DNA of 64,000 nucleotides from DATARH01 sp050246595 (GTDB lineage Bacteria; Pseudomonadota; Alphaproteobacteria; ATCC43930; CGMCC-115725), in the NCBI GenBank assembly GCA_050246595.1, contig JBFWVT010000013.1, forward strand, positions 17,518-81,517, written 5' to 3'. Of this stretch, positions 44,713-52,704 are shown in pieces. The notes below the pieces were generated by a model, which was not told the origin of the DNA, did no database searches, and saw nothing but the letters and a program-made list of their open reading frames with translations. How positions within the stretch are numbered: position 1 is the first letter of the stretch; each line of letters opens with the position of its first letter. The position numbers were made by a program, and so were the translations under genes.

Positions 44713-45840
44713 TCAGTTCAGACCGTAAAAGCCCATCGCGCCGCCGGCGAGCACACCGCGTTGCGTTTCGGGCGAGGTGCCTTTCAGGCGCTCGCGCACC
44801 ATGTCGGGGGCGCCGGGAAAGAAGCCGTCGCGGTGCGGATAATCGGTCGCCCACATGATCTTGTTGGGGCCGATATAATCCGCCAGCGCGCGGAGACTGC
44901 CCTCGACCGGCTCAAACGAAATCCAGCAATTACGCTGGAACAATTCGCTCGGACGGGTCTTCAGACCGGAATCGTTGAAGCCCTGATCGTCGAAATGGCG
45001 GTCCATCCGGTCGAGCCACGGCGCGATCCAGCCGCCGCCCGATTCGAGAAAGCCGATCCGGATTTTCGGGTGCTTTTCGACGACCCCGCCCCAGATCACC
45101 GCGAGACAGGCCAGCATCATCTCCATCGTGTGGCTGACAATGTGGCGCGCGGCGCGACCCTCGAAGCGGTCAATGCCGACGGTCGGCATGCCGGAGGAGC
45201 CGCCCTCGTGGAACCCGATCGCCATGTCGAGGTTCTCGGCCGCCGCCCAGAACTTCTCATACATCGGATCGTTGATCATCCTGGTGCCGTGATATGGGTT
45301 CGGCCGCAGAAAGCAGGCCCGGAACCCGAGATCGCGACGGGCGAATGTCATCTCTTGGATCGCGTGCTCGACCGACTGCATCGGCAGCATCGCGACCCCG
45401 AACAGACGGTCGGGATACGGTTTACAGTAATCAGCGAGCCAGCGGTTGTAGGCGCGGCACAGCGCGCTCGCCAGCTCGGGATCGTGCACCGCGCCGGCGA
45501 ACAACCCCATGCTCGGATACAGAAACGCGGCGTCGATACCGTCGAGATCCATGTCGGGGATGCGCTTGTGCGGATCGAACCCGCCGGGACGGCCCTCATT
45601 GTACGTCATCTCGGCCGCCTTGACTGCGCCCTGGCGCGCCCCGACCCCGCCGATCCCGCCCATGCCCTGCTGGCTGCCGAGCAGCTGGCCCTCGACATCG
45701 AGCTTCTCGATGCCGGTCGCGGGATCGACGACAAGCCGCGGCGCCCGGTCGCGGAACTTGGGGTCCATGTATTTGTCCCAGAGATCGAGCGGCTCCAGGA
45801 TGTGCCCATCGGCATCGATGACGTTGTAGGTGCGGGCCAT
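44713..45840 (-). CDS. Amidohydrolase 2 family protein
   Basis: 375 residues from the ATG at 45840 (GGAGAG upstream). VIDADGHILEPLDLWDKYM is the metal-site entry, IGFHEGGSSG and RIGFLESGGGWIAPWL the central motifs, and MWATDYPHRDGF the catalytic Asp motif seen in this family. It is a paralogue at fold level of the gene at 43141. The 93 bases between the two have no gene. Substrate unknown; resorcylate-type decarboxylase or related hydrolase activity is possible. Confidence 0.86.
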   Translation of the reverse strand: MARTYNVIDADGHILEPLDLWDKYMDPKFRDRAPRLVVDPATGIEKLDVEGQLLGSQQGMGGIGGVGARQGAVKAAEMTYNEGRPGGFDPHKRIPDMDLDGIDAAFLYPSMGLFAGAVHDPELASALCRAYNRWLADYCKPYPDRLFGVAMLPMQSVEHAIQEMTFARRDLGFRACFLRPNPYHGTRMINDPMYEKFWAAAENLDMAIGFHEGGSSGMPTVGIDRFEGRAARHIVSHTMEMMLACLAVIWGGVVEKHPKIRIGFLESGGGWIAPWLDRMDRHFDDQGFNDSGLKTRPSELFQRNCWISFEPVEGSLRALADYIGPNKIMWATDYPHRDGFFPGAPDMVRERLKGTSPETQRGVLAGGAMGFYGLN

Positions 45841-45966
45841 CGAGACACTCTCCGCAGTGGACTGTAGCAGTGAACCTGTTGCGGCATCGTAGCGCACCGG
45901 CCTCGTCCGGACGAGCCGAATGTCGTTCAGAATGCCGAATGCAGGGTTGCGTTTGACGAGTGGCTG

Positions 45967-45990
45967 ATGACCGGCAATATTGCCGGTCAT
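45967..45990. promoter_or_regulatory. 24-base perfect palindrome over the antitoxin start (probable operator)
   Basis: The left arm ATGACCGGCAAT is followed directly by its reverse complement ATTGCCGGTCAT; the last bases are part of the ATG of the antitoxin gene at 45989. Palindromes at toxin-antitoxin promoters are the usual site of autoregulation by the antitoxin. No other copy was noticed in the window. Confidence 0.65.
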
Positions 45991-46300
45991 GAACGCGTCG
46001 CAAAAACGCGCCGTCGAGACTTACCGCCGCCGGCTCCGGGAGAATGGCCTGGCGCGCTACGAGGTGCGTGGTTCGGCGAGCGACAAGGCACTCATCCGCT
46101 CTCTGGCAAAGCGGCTTGCCGAGAATGACACGGCCGCCTACCGGCTGCGGCAGGAACTGGCGCACGAGATTTCCGGGCGGACCTGCCTCCGCCCTCGTAC
46201 CGGAAAGGACATCTGGGACGCACTGCGTCGTTCGCCGCTGGTCGGCGCCGATCTGGACCTGACGCGCGACATCGTTCCGGAGCGCCATGTTGCGCTATGA
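45989..46300 (+). CDS. Probable antitoxin (VapB-like)
   Basis: 103 residues, basic, from the ATG at 45989. The N-terminus (SQKRAVETYRRRLRENGLARYEV) and RGSASDKALIRSLAKRLAEND suggest a small strand-helix DNA-binding antitoxin of ribbon-helix-helix type; the C-terminal part would wrap its toxin. It overlaps the toxin start by 4 bases (ATGA), and the start region is covered by a 24-base palindrome. The assignment rests on these features and on the PIN-domain neighbour rather than on a named family. Confidence 0.72.
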   Translation: MNASQKRAVETYRRRLRENGLARYEVRGSASDKALIRSLAKRLAENDTAAYRLRQELAHEISGRTCLRPRTGKDIWDALRRSPLVGADLDLTRDIVPERHVAL

Positions 46301-46724
46301 AGCGGTATCTTCTCGATACCAGCATCGTCAGCGAGAGCATAAGCTGCAACCCTCAACGGCGGTTGCGGATCGGCTGGGGGAGCGCGACGCGGCCGATCTC
46401 TTTATCGCCACCTTTACGATTGCGGAGATCTGGCGGGGTATCCCGAACTTGCCGCAAAGCCGACGCCGCACTGCTCTGGATGAGTGGTTTGGTGGGCCGG
46501 AGGGGCCGCAAGCCCTCTTCTCCGGCCGTATTCTTGCGTTCGATCAAGCGGCCCCATTCGAATGGACGCGGTTGATGGCGGCCGGAAAACGGCTCGGACG
46601 CGCCCGCAGCCCGCTCGATATGATCATCGCCGCAACCGCTGCGGCAAACGATTGTGTCGTCGTCACCGCGAACGGACGGCATTTCGTCGATGCCGTCGAG
46701 GTCGTCAACCCGCTTCGTCTTTAA
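46297..46724 (+). pseudogene. vapC: VapC-like PIN-domain toxin, frameshifted
   Basis: MKRYLLDTSIVSESI at the start is the first PIN strand with its Asp. After about 18 codons, at a CCC run near 46350-46352, the frame is lost; the continuation TAVADRLGERDAADLFIATFTIAEIW then RSPLDMIIAATAAANDCVVVTAN and HFVDAVEVVNPLRL reads in another frame to TAA at 46722-46724. One missing base explains it. PIN toxins cleave RNA using the acidic residues, which are still encoded. Its 3' end overlaps the convergent citrate synthase by 20 bases. Confidence 0.75.
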
Positions 46725-47973
46725 CCGCCCTCAGCGGGCGCGGACCGGTATAGCGGGCGCGCGGCCGGATCAGGACCCCCCTTTCGTACTGCTCGATGGC
46801 CTGCGCGATCCAGCCGACCGTGCGCCCGACGACGAACAGCGCCAGCGCGCTCCCGCCGGGCAGACCGAGCGCCGTCACGGCCGCGCCGAGACCGAAATCG
46901 ACATTGGGATGCTGGCCGGTCAGTTGTTTCGCCGCGGCAGTCGCGGCGGCGATGCGGTCGCCGGCGGTGGGCAGCGCCGCTTCGGTCGCCTCGACGATCG
47001 CGCGGGCGCGCGGATCGCCGTTGGGATACAGAGGATGACCGATCCCCGGCAGGTCTTCGCCGCGCGCGAGCCGCGCCGCCATGACCGGTATCGGGTCGGT
47101 GCTGTCGCCGATCTCGCGGAACAGCGCCTCGGCGCGCGCCGAAGCGCCGCCATGCCGCCGCCCCGACAATGCGGCGAGCGCCGCCGAGACGACCGCATAC
47201 GGCGTCGCGCCGGTCGAGGCGACGACACGGGCGACAAAAGCCGATGCGTTCAGCTCGTGATCGGCCAGCAGCACGAGAATGCGGCGGATCAGATCGGCGC
47301 CCGCCTCGCCCAGACCCCAGGACGCGGCGAGCCGCCGATGCACCGGATCGCCGCCGGGTTCGGCATCGACGATCGCGGCGACCAGTTCGGCAAGGATCGT
47401 TCGCCCGGTGCGGACGATACCGGCTCGGGTCAGGTCGAGCGCGGCAAGGTCGTTATCGGCGAGCATCGCCAGGCGGAGTTGCGCGCGCTCAACCAGGCCC
47501 GACGGCTTGTCAACCCCCACCCCGACCTTCTCACGCTTGCGGAGGAGAGGGGTTGAGAATGCCGCGTCGGGTTTATCGCCCCAGAGCAACGAAGCCGTCT
47601 CCTCCAGCGTCGCGGTCTCGGCGAGACGCACGGCGTCGTGACCGCGATAGAAGAAACGGCCGTCCTCGATCAGGCAGATCGCCGAATCGATAACCGGGAC
47701 CAGCGGCTCGCGTCCGCGCTCGCCGCCGCTTCTGGCGCGAAACCGCTCGATGTCCTCGGCGCGATAATGCCGCTTGCGACTGCCCGGCACCGTCACCGAG
47801 CGCAGCAATCCGCGGCTGACATAGGCATAGAGCGTGTCGAGCTTGACCCCGAGCCGGGCGGCCGCGGCGCGGGCGCTGAGCAGCTCCGGGACTTGCGGCT
47901 CGGCGCCGCCGTCCTGTGGCTCCGCCAACGGGGGATTTGCCGGATCAGGGGGATTCTCAATACTTGATTGCAT
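46705..47973 (-). CDS. Citrate synthase-family protein with N-terminal helix-turn-helix
   Basis: 422 residues. Residues about 31-82 (LLSARAAAARLGVKLDTLYA through SRKRHYRAEDIERFRAR) are a MerR/excisionase-type helix-turn-helix. The rest is a citrate synthase with the catalytic His in GRRHGGASARAEAL, the second His in GIGHPLYPNG and Asp in PNVDFGLGA. Citrate synthases condense acetyl-CoA with a 2-oxo acid. The DNA-binding domain suggests autoregulation through palindromes at its own start (47963-48006). It diverges from a second citrate synthase. Confidence 0.87.
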   Translation of the reverse strand: MQSSIENPPDPANPPLAEPQDGGAEPQVPELLSARAAAARLGVKLDTLYAYVSRGLLRSVTVPGSRKRHYRAEDIERFRARSGGERGREPLVPVIDSAICLIEDGRFFYRGHDAVRLAETATLEETASLLWGDKPDAAFSTPLLRKREKVGVGVDKPSGLVERAQLRLAMLADNDLAALDLTRAGIVRTGRTILAELVAAIVDAEPGGDPVHRRLAASWGLGEAGADLIRRILVLLADHELNASAFVARVVASTGATPYAVVSAALAALSGRRHGGASARAEALFREIGDSTDPIPVMAARLARGEDLPGIGHPLYPNGDPRARAIVEATEAALPTAGDRIAAATAAAKQLTGQHPNVDFGLGAAVTALGLPGGSALALFVVGRTVGWIAQAIEQYERGVLIRPRARYTGPRPLRAVKDEAG

Positions 47974-48006
47974 GAATCAAGGTTGACTTATATTGCGGTG
48001 CAATAT
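47963..48006. promoter_or_regulatory. Two palindromes between divergent citrate synthase genes
   Basis: CTTGATT (47963-47969) and AATCAAG (47975-47981) form one inverted repeat over the start codon of the leftward gene; ATATTG (47990-47995) and CAATAT (48001-48006) form a second. TTGACT at 47983-47988 between them could be a -35 element for the rightward gene. They are candidate operators for the helix-turn-helix citrate synthase. Confidence 0.5.
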
Positions 48007-48041
48007 CAAGTTCCGTCGTCGTCAAGACGTGGAGGTACGCG

Positions 48042-49358
48042 ATGTCCGTCCCTGTTCAACGGATCGATTTCGGTCATGGCAACAAGCGCGCCGAGCTGCC
48101 GCTGCTGGAGCCGACGCTGGGACCGCCGATGATCGACACAACCCGGCTGCGCGAGGAAACCGGCTGCTGGGCCTACGACCCGTCCTTCGGCCAGACCGGC
48201 GCGTGCCGCTCGGCGATCACCTATGTCGATGGCGACGCGGGCGTGCTGCTGTATCGCGGCTACCCGATCGATCAGCTCGTCGAGCGCAGCGATTATCTCG
48301 AAGTGTGCTGGCTGCTGCTCAACGGCGACCTGCCGAGCGCGGCGCAGAGGGCCGGGTTTGCCGACGGCATCACCCGCCACACGATGATCCACGAGCAGCT
48401 GCACGCAATCTATCGCGGGTTCCGTCGCGACGCGCACCCGATGGCGGTGATGTGCGGGGTGGTCGGGGCGCTCGCGGCGTTCTACCATGACAGTCTCGAC
48501 ATCTTCGATCCGCATCAGCGGCTCGTCGCGTCGCACCGGCTGATCGCGAAAATGCCGACGATCGCGGCGATGGCGTACAAATACTCGCTCGGTCAGCCGT
48601 TCACCTATCCGCGTAACGATCTCGGATACGCCGAGAATTTTCTGCACATGCTGTTCGCGGTGCCGGCCGAGCCGTACCGGGCGCCGGAGCCGATGGTCCG
48701 CGCGCTCGACGCGCTGCTGATCATCCAGGCCGATCACGAGCAGAACGCCTCGACCTCGGCGATGCGTCTGGTCGGTTCGACCCGCGCCAACCCGTTCGCG
48801 GCGACCGCGGCGGCAATCGCGGCGCTGTGGGGTCCGCTGCACGGCGGGGCGAACGAAGCCGTCCTGCGGACCCTGGAAGAGATCGGCAGCGTCGAGCGCA
48901 TTCCCGAAATGCTGCGCCGGGCCAAGGATAGAAGCGACCCGTTCCGGCTGTCGGGGTTCGGCCATCGCGTCTACAAGAGCTATGATCCGCGCGCCAAGGT
49001 GCTGCGCCCGCTGTGCCGCGAGGTGCTGGCCGCGCTCGGCAAGGAGGACCCGCTGCTGACGCTGGCCATGGAGCTGGAGCGGATCGCGCTGGAGGACGAC
49101 TATTTTGTCGAGCGCAGGCTCTACCCGAATGTCGATTTCTATTCCGGCATCATCTTCCGGGCGCTGGGTTTGCCGCCGGCGATGTTCACGCCGGTTTTCG
49201 CCGTGGCGCGCACGGTCGGCTGGGTGGCGCACTGGAACGAGATGATGACCGATCCGGAAACCCGCATCGTCCGGCCGCGGCAGCTCTATCTCGGCCCGAC
49301 CGAGCGGCCGTATGCAGCAATCGAGGCAAGGACGGAGCATCCCCCGCTAGTGGGGTAA
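48042..49358 (+). CDS. Citrate synthase (type II-like)
   Basis: 438 residues. The catalytic set is complete: His in LWGPLHGGANEAV, His in GFGHRVYKSYDPRA, and Asp in PNVDFYSGIIFRALG. The N-terminal strand region (TGACRSAITYVDGDAGVLLY) is that of Gram-negative hexameric enzymes. It makes citrate or 2-methylcitrate; context does not decide. It diverges from the helix-turn-helix citrate synthase. No other TCA or methylcitrate gene is adjacent. Confidence 0.92.
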   Translation: MSVPVQRIDFGHGNKRAELPLLEPTLGPPMIDTTRLREETGCWAYDPSFGQTGACRSAITYVDGDAGVLLYRGYPIDQLVERSDYLEVCWLLLNGDLPSAAQRAGFADGITRHTMIHEQLHAIYRGFRRDAHPMAVMCGVVGALAAFYHDSLDIFDPHQRLVASHRLIAKMPTIAAMAYKYSLGQPFTYPRNDLGYAENFLHMLFAVPAEPYRAPEPMVRALDALLIIQADHEQNASTSAMRLVGSTRANPFAATAAAIAALWGPLHGGANEAVLRTLEEIGSVERIPEMLRRAKDRSDPFRLSGFGHRVYKSYDPRAKVLRPLCREVLAALGKEDPLLTLAMELERIALEDDYFVERRLYPNVDFYSGIIFRALGLPPAMFTPVFAVARTVGWVAHWNEMMTDPETRIVRPRQLYLGPTERPYAAIEARTEHPPLVG

Positions 49359-49447
49359 AATCCCCGGACTCTCCGGTCACGGGGCTTCAATACTGGACCG
49401 TTCTCCGAATAATGCGCGTCGGGATGTTTCTTCGGGAGGGAAGTACA

Positions 49448-49924
49448 ATGGCAAAACGGATCGGTATCGGAGAATTGCAGAAAGTGATCGGCACGCTGTA
49501 CCCGTCGCCGTTCGACGAACCGTGCCGGTCGCGCGAGCGCACAAGGCTCGGCGAGGCGGCCGGGCTGACGCAGTTCGGGGTCAACCTGCTGCGTCTGCCG
49601 CCCGGTGCCTGGTCGAGCCAGCGTCATTGGCACACCGGCGAGGACGAGTTCGTCCATGTCGTCTCGGGCGAGGTCGTGCTGGTCACCGATACCGGTGAGG
49701 AGGTGCTGCGCGCCGGCGACTGCGCCGGGTTTCCGGCCAATGACGGCGACGGCCATCATTTGCAAAACCGCTCCGGTCAGGATGCGGTCGTGCTCGAAAT
49801 CGGCAGCCGCGTCGCGACCAGTGCCGCCCATTATTCGGATATCGACATGATGGTAACACCGGGAGTCGGCTACACGCATCGCGACGGCGCGCCCTATCCG
49901 AAGGCCGAACGGCGCGGAGTCTGA
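49448..49924 (+). CDS. Cupin-domain protein
   Basis: 158 residues, GGGAGG upstream of the ATG. LPPGAWSSQRHWHTGEDEFVHVVSG is cupin motif 1 (His, His, Glu ligands) and AGDCAGFPANDGDGHHLQNRS is motif 2 with its His. It is a small soluble beta-barrel that may bind metal and a small ligand. No partner gene defines its role; it follows the citrate synthase by about 90 bases. Confidence 0.87.
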   Translation: MAKRIGIGELQKVIGTLYPSPFDEPCRSRERTRLGEAAGLTQFGVNLLRLPPGAWSSQRHWHTGEDEFVHVVSGEVVLVTDTGEEVLRAGDCAGFPANDGDGHHLQNRSGQDAVVLEIGSRVATSAAHYSDIDMMVTPGVGYTHRDGAPYPKAERRGV

Positions 49925-49944
49925 CAAGCTCCGGCGCCGAGACT

Positions 49945-49974
49945 GGGACCGCCGATACCGGGACCGCCGATACC
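49945..49974 (+). repeat. 15-base tandem repeat
   Basis: Two exact copies of GGGACCGCCGATACC follow one another; a partial, diverged copy lies near 50008. The repeat is in the 300-base gap between the cupin and the binding-protein gene; that gap otherwise shows only short GC hairpins and the ribosome site of the next gene. Confidence 0.75.
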
Positions 49975-50223
49975 GCGCGGTAGTGTCGCAGGTCGAATGC
50001 AACCGGTGGGACCGCCATTCCGGGACGGCCTCACGGGTCCGCGCTTTCGCGGCCCGAGAGCCTGCCCCGGAATGAGGACGGTGTAATTCAAATCGAGACC
50101 CTACCGGCCGCGCCCTTGCGCTGGCTGCCGGCTCCCTTCATGCTGGAAGCTGGATAGAGCCGCCACGTTGCGGCGGGAACAATCGGGCCGGGCATTTCCG
50201 GCTAATTTGGGAGAGAGAAACGC

Positions 50224-51588
50224 ATGTCGATGTCGAAACCGACGCGGCGATCCGTACTGAAGACCGCTGCATTGGCCCCCACCTTTTTCACCGCCGGCTC
50301 GCTTGTCGCGCCGTTTGTCAGCGGTGCCTATGCCGCCGGTTCGCTTGCCATGGGCACCTGGGACCATTGGGTGCCGGGGGCGAGCCAGAATTTGCTGAAA
50401 ATCTGCCAGGAATGGGCGACCAAGGAAAAAGTCGATCTCAAGGTCGATCTGATCACGTCGAACGGCGACAAGGACCTCCTGACCCTGATGGCCGAGGGAC
50501 AGGCGAAAGCAGGCCACGACATCATGGGGCTGCGCACCTGGTATGTCGCCTCGCAGGAGCAGAATTTCGTACCGGTGGACGACATCGTAGAGCCTCTTCT
50601 CCAGAAGTACGGAAAGATTGCCACGTCCGCCGAGTATTGCGGAAAGATCGGCGGTCGCTGGCTCGCCGTGCCGACCGCCTACGGCAGCACGTCGCTGCCG
50701 CCGGTCGCCCGCATCGATTATTTCAAGAATTTTGCCGGTCTCGACGTGCAGAAAATGTATCCCGGCCCCGGCGTCGAACCCGACAAGGAGCTGGTCGATA
50801 GCTGGACCTGGGAAAAATTCGCCGAGGTCGCCGAAAAATGCTCAAAGGCCGGCCATCCGTTCGGGTTCGGCCTCAGCACGTGTACCGACGCGATCAATGT
50901 CGCGGGTTCGGTACTGGCCGCCTACGGCGCCGAGATGGTGAACCCCAAGGGCGACATCACGGTCAAGTCGGACGCGATGCGGCAGGTGCTCGATTGGTAC
51001 AAGCGGATGTCAAAGACGCTGCCCGACAGCGTTTACGCGTATGACAATGCGTCGAACAACAAGGAAATGGTCTCCGGCAAGGCGGCCCTGATCATGAACC
51101 CGCCAAGCGCTTACGCGGTCGCGGTGCGCGACAAGCCGGAGCTTGCCCAGCAGATGTGGCACTTCTCCTCGCCAAAGGGACCCAAGGGCAGGTTCGACCC
51201 GGCCAGCTATTACTTCTGGGGCATCTGGAACTTTGGCAAGAACATCCCGGCGGCGAAGAGCCTGTTGACCTATCTTGCCGAGCGCAACATTCAGGAAAAG
51301 CTGGTATCGGCAAGTTCGGGCTTCGATCTCCCGCCGTTCCAGAGCTTTATGGACTTCAAGATATGGGAGGAGGTCAAGCCGCCCCAATACACGGTCTACA
51401 ACCTGCCGCCGCGGCACGACGTGATCCCGCATCTGACCGGTTTCCCGGCGCCGCTCAAGATCGGTACGCAGATGTGGGCGCAGGCGACGATGATGAAGAT
51501 GATCGCCCAGCACACCCAGGCCGGGAAATCGGTCAACGATGCACTGGCCTGGGCCGAGTCCGAGATCGAAGGCTTTATGCGGTCGTAA
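50224..51588 (+). CDS. ABC transporter extracellular solute-binding protein (family 1)
   Basis: 454 residues. TRRSVLKTAALAPTFFTAGS is a twin-arginine signal, so the protein is exported folded. LAMGTWDHWVPGASQNLLKICQEW begins a family 1 sugar-type binding domain with later WTWEKFAEVAEKC, SGKAALIMNPPSAYA and WAQATMMKMIAQ. It would hand a sugar or polyol to an inner-membrane permease, but no permease or ATPase gene is next to it, and the next gene is on the other strand. GGGAGAGAG precedes the ATG. Confidence 0.88.
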   Translation: MSMSKPTRRSVLKTAALAPTFFTAGSLVAPFVSGAYAAGSLAMGTWDHWVPGASQNLLKICQEWATKEKVDLKVDLITSNGDKDLLTLMAEGQAKAGHDIMGLRTWYVASQEQNFVPVDDIVEPLLQKYGKIATSAEYCGKIGGRWLAVPTAYGSTSLPPVARIDYFKNFAGLDVQKMYPGPGVEPDKELVDSWTWEKFAEVAEKCSKAGHPFGFGLSTCTDAINVAGSVLAAYGAEMVNPKGDITVKSDAMRQVLDWYKRMSKTLPDSVYAYDNASNNKEMVSGKAALIMNPPSAYAVAVRDKPELAQQMWHFSSPKGPKGRFDPASYYFWGIWNFGKNIPAAKSLLTYLAERNIQEKLVSASSGFDLPPFQSFMDFKIWEEVKPPQYTVYNLPPRHDVIPHLTGFPAPLKIGTQMWAQATMMKMIAQHTQAGKSVNDALAWAESEIEGFMRS

Positions 51589-51659
51589 CCGGCGGCAGGA
51601 TGTAGAAACGCGGCATAACCGCCGTGTCCGAAGGTAAGTCACTTGCCGAGGGCGCTTCA

Positions 51660-51729
51660 GGACCGCCGGCCTCTGGCCGGCTCAGGCGAAGCTCTGCTCC
51701 GCCCGATGCCGGCGGGACGCCGGCGGTCC
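51660..51729. repeat. GC-rich nested inverted repeat
   Basis: GGACCGCCGGC (51660-51670) and GCCGGCGGTCC (51719-51729) are exact complements; inside them GCCGGC-CTCTG-GCCGGC forms a second hairpin (51665-51681). It lies between the convergent binding-protein gene and ubiG and may be a REP-type element or a two-way terminator. Confidence 0.65.
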
Positions 51730-51819
51730 CGAGGGGTTGCTCCGGGACGGCGCAGTGGGCCGATCTCAAACTGAGACACTGCCGCCCGCGGCGTGTCCGC
51801 TCGGCGGCCCAATCCCGGT

Positions 51820-52560
51820 TTAGGGCCGCACGGCAACCAGCATGTAATTGACCGACAGATCCTCGGAAATGCGCCATTCTCCGCTGCGCCAGTCGTAGCT
51901 CATGCCGGCAAGGCGCGTGGTCGCCAGCCCGGCGCGGCGCAGCGGCAGCGAGAATTCCGACGGAAGCACAAAGCGGTTCCAGTCATGCGTGCCGGGCGGC
52001 AGCCAGCGCAGCAGGTACTCGGCGCCGACGATCGCCAGCGCGAACGAGCGCGCCGTCCGGTTGATCGTCGCCCCGATCAAAATGCCGCCGGGCTTGACCA
52101 GCCGCGCCAGCGCTGCCAGAAAACGGTCGCGGTCGGCCGCGTGCTCGACGATTTCCAGCGCCAGCACGGTGTCGAACCGCTCGCCCGTCCCCGCCAGCAT
52201 CTCGACATCGGCGACGCGGTAATCGATCGTCAGCCCGCTCGCCGCGGCATGGGCGCGCGCCACGCCGATCGCCTCGGTACCGGCGTCGATGCCGGTCACC
52301 GCAAAACCGAGCCGCGCCATCGGTTCCGCGACCAGCCCGCCGCCGCAACCGATATCGGCCAGAGACAACCCGGTGAACGGCGACAGAGATCGGGGATCGC
52401 GGCGGAAATGAGCGAGCAGTTCGCGCCGGATGAAATCGATGCGGACGGGGTTTATCTCGTGGAGCGGCCGAAAGCTGCCCCGCGGGTCCCACCAGCCTGA
52501 CGCCTGCCTGGCGAAGCGATCGATATCGTGCCGGTCTACCGTGTCGTCGAACTCAGTCAT
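51820..52560 (-). CDS. ubiG: Ubiquinone biosynthesis O-methyltransferase
   Basis: 246 residues from the ATG at 52560. The UbiG-specific N-terminus (FARQASGWWDPRGSFRPLHEIN, ending VRIDFIR) precedes LADIGCGGGLVAEPMARLG, the SAM motif, and VLALEIVEHAADRDRFL. A hydrophobic ATINRTARSFALAIVGAEYLLRWLPPGTHDW segment is the UbiG membrane-contact region. It carries out both O-methylations of ubiquinone synthesis. It diverges from lysC across about 145 bases. Confidence 0.95.
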   Translation of the reverse strand: MTEFDDTVDRHDIDRFARQASGWWDPRGSFRPLHEINPVRIDFIRRELLAHFRRDPRSLSPFTGLSLADIGCGGGLVAEPMARLGFAVTGIDAGTEAIGVARAHAAASGLTIDYRVADVEMLAGTGERFDTVLALEIVEHAADRDRFLAALARLVKPGGILIGATINRTARSFALAIVGAEYLLRWLPPGTHDWNRFVLPSEFSLPLRRAGLATTRLAGMSYDWRSGEWRISEDLSVNYMLVAVRP

Positions 52561-52704
52561 GCCGTCGGGTCTAACCGTGCCAGGGTCTTGCGCCGGCGGA
52601 TGGCGGCGCCTCCCGCGGTCGAGTATGCGGAGACCGCATCGCCCATACAACACCGTGCCCGGTACGATGGTGCCCGAGAACAAGCGGCGCGTAACGAGGA
52701 GAAC

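Noticed and set aside
43363..45867. Very long open frame on the plus strand opposite the two amidohydrolase genes
   Set aside because: It is the codon-position shadow of real minus-strand genes in high-GC DNA: Arg/His/Asp-rich, no motifs, and the minus-strand genes have clear family signatures.
49925..50223. Protein gene with RYRRS repeats on the minus strand
   Set aside because: The repeats come from the 15-base tandem duplication read on the wrong strand; no start or family supports it.
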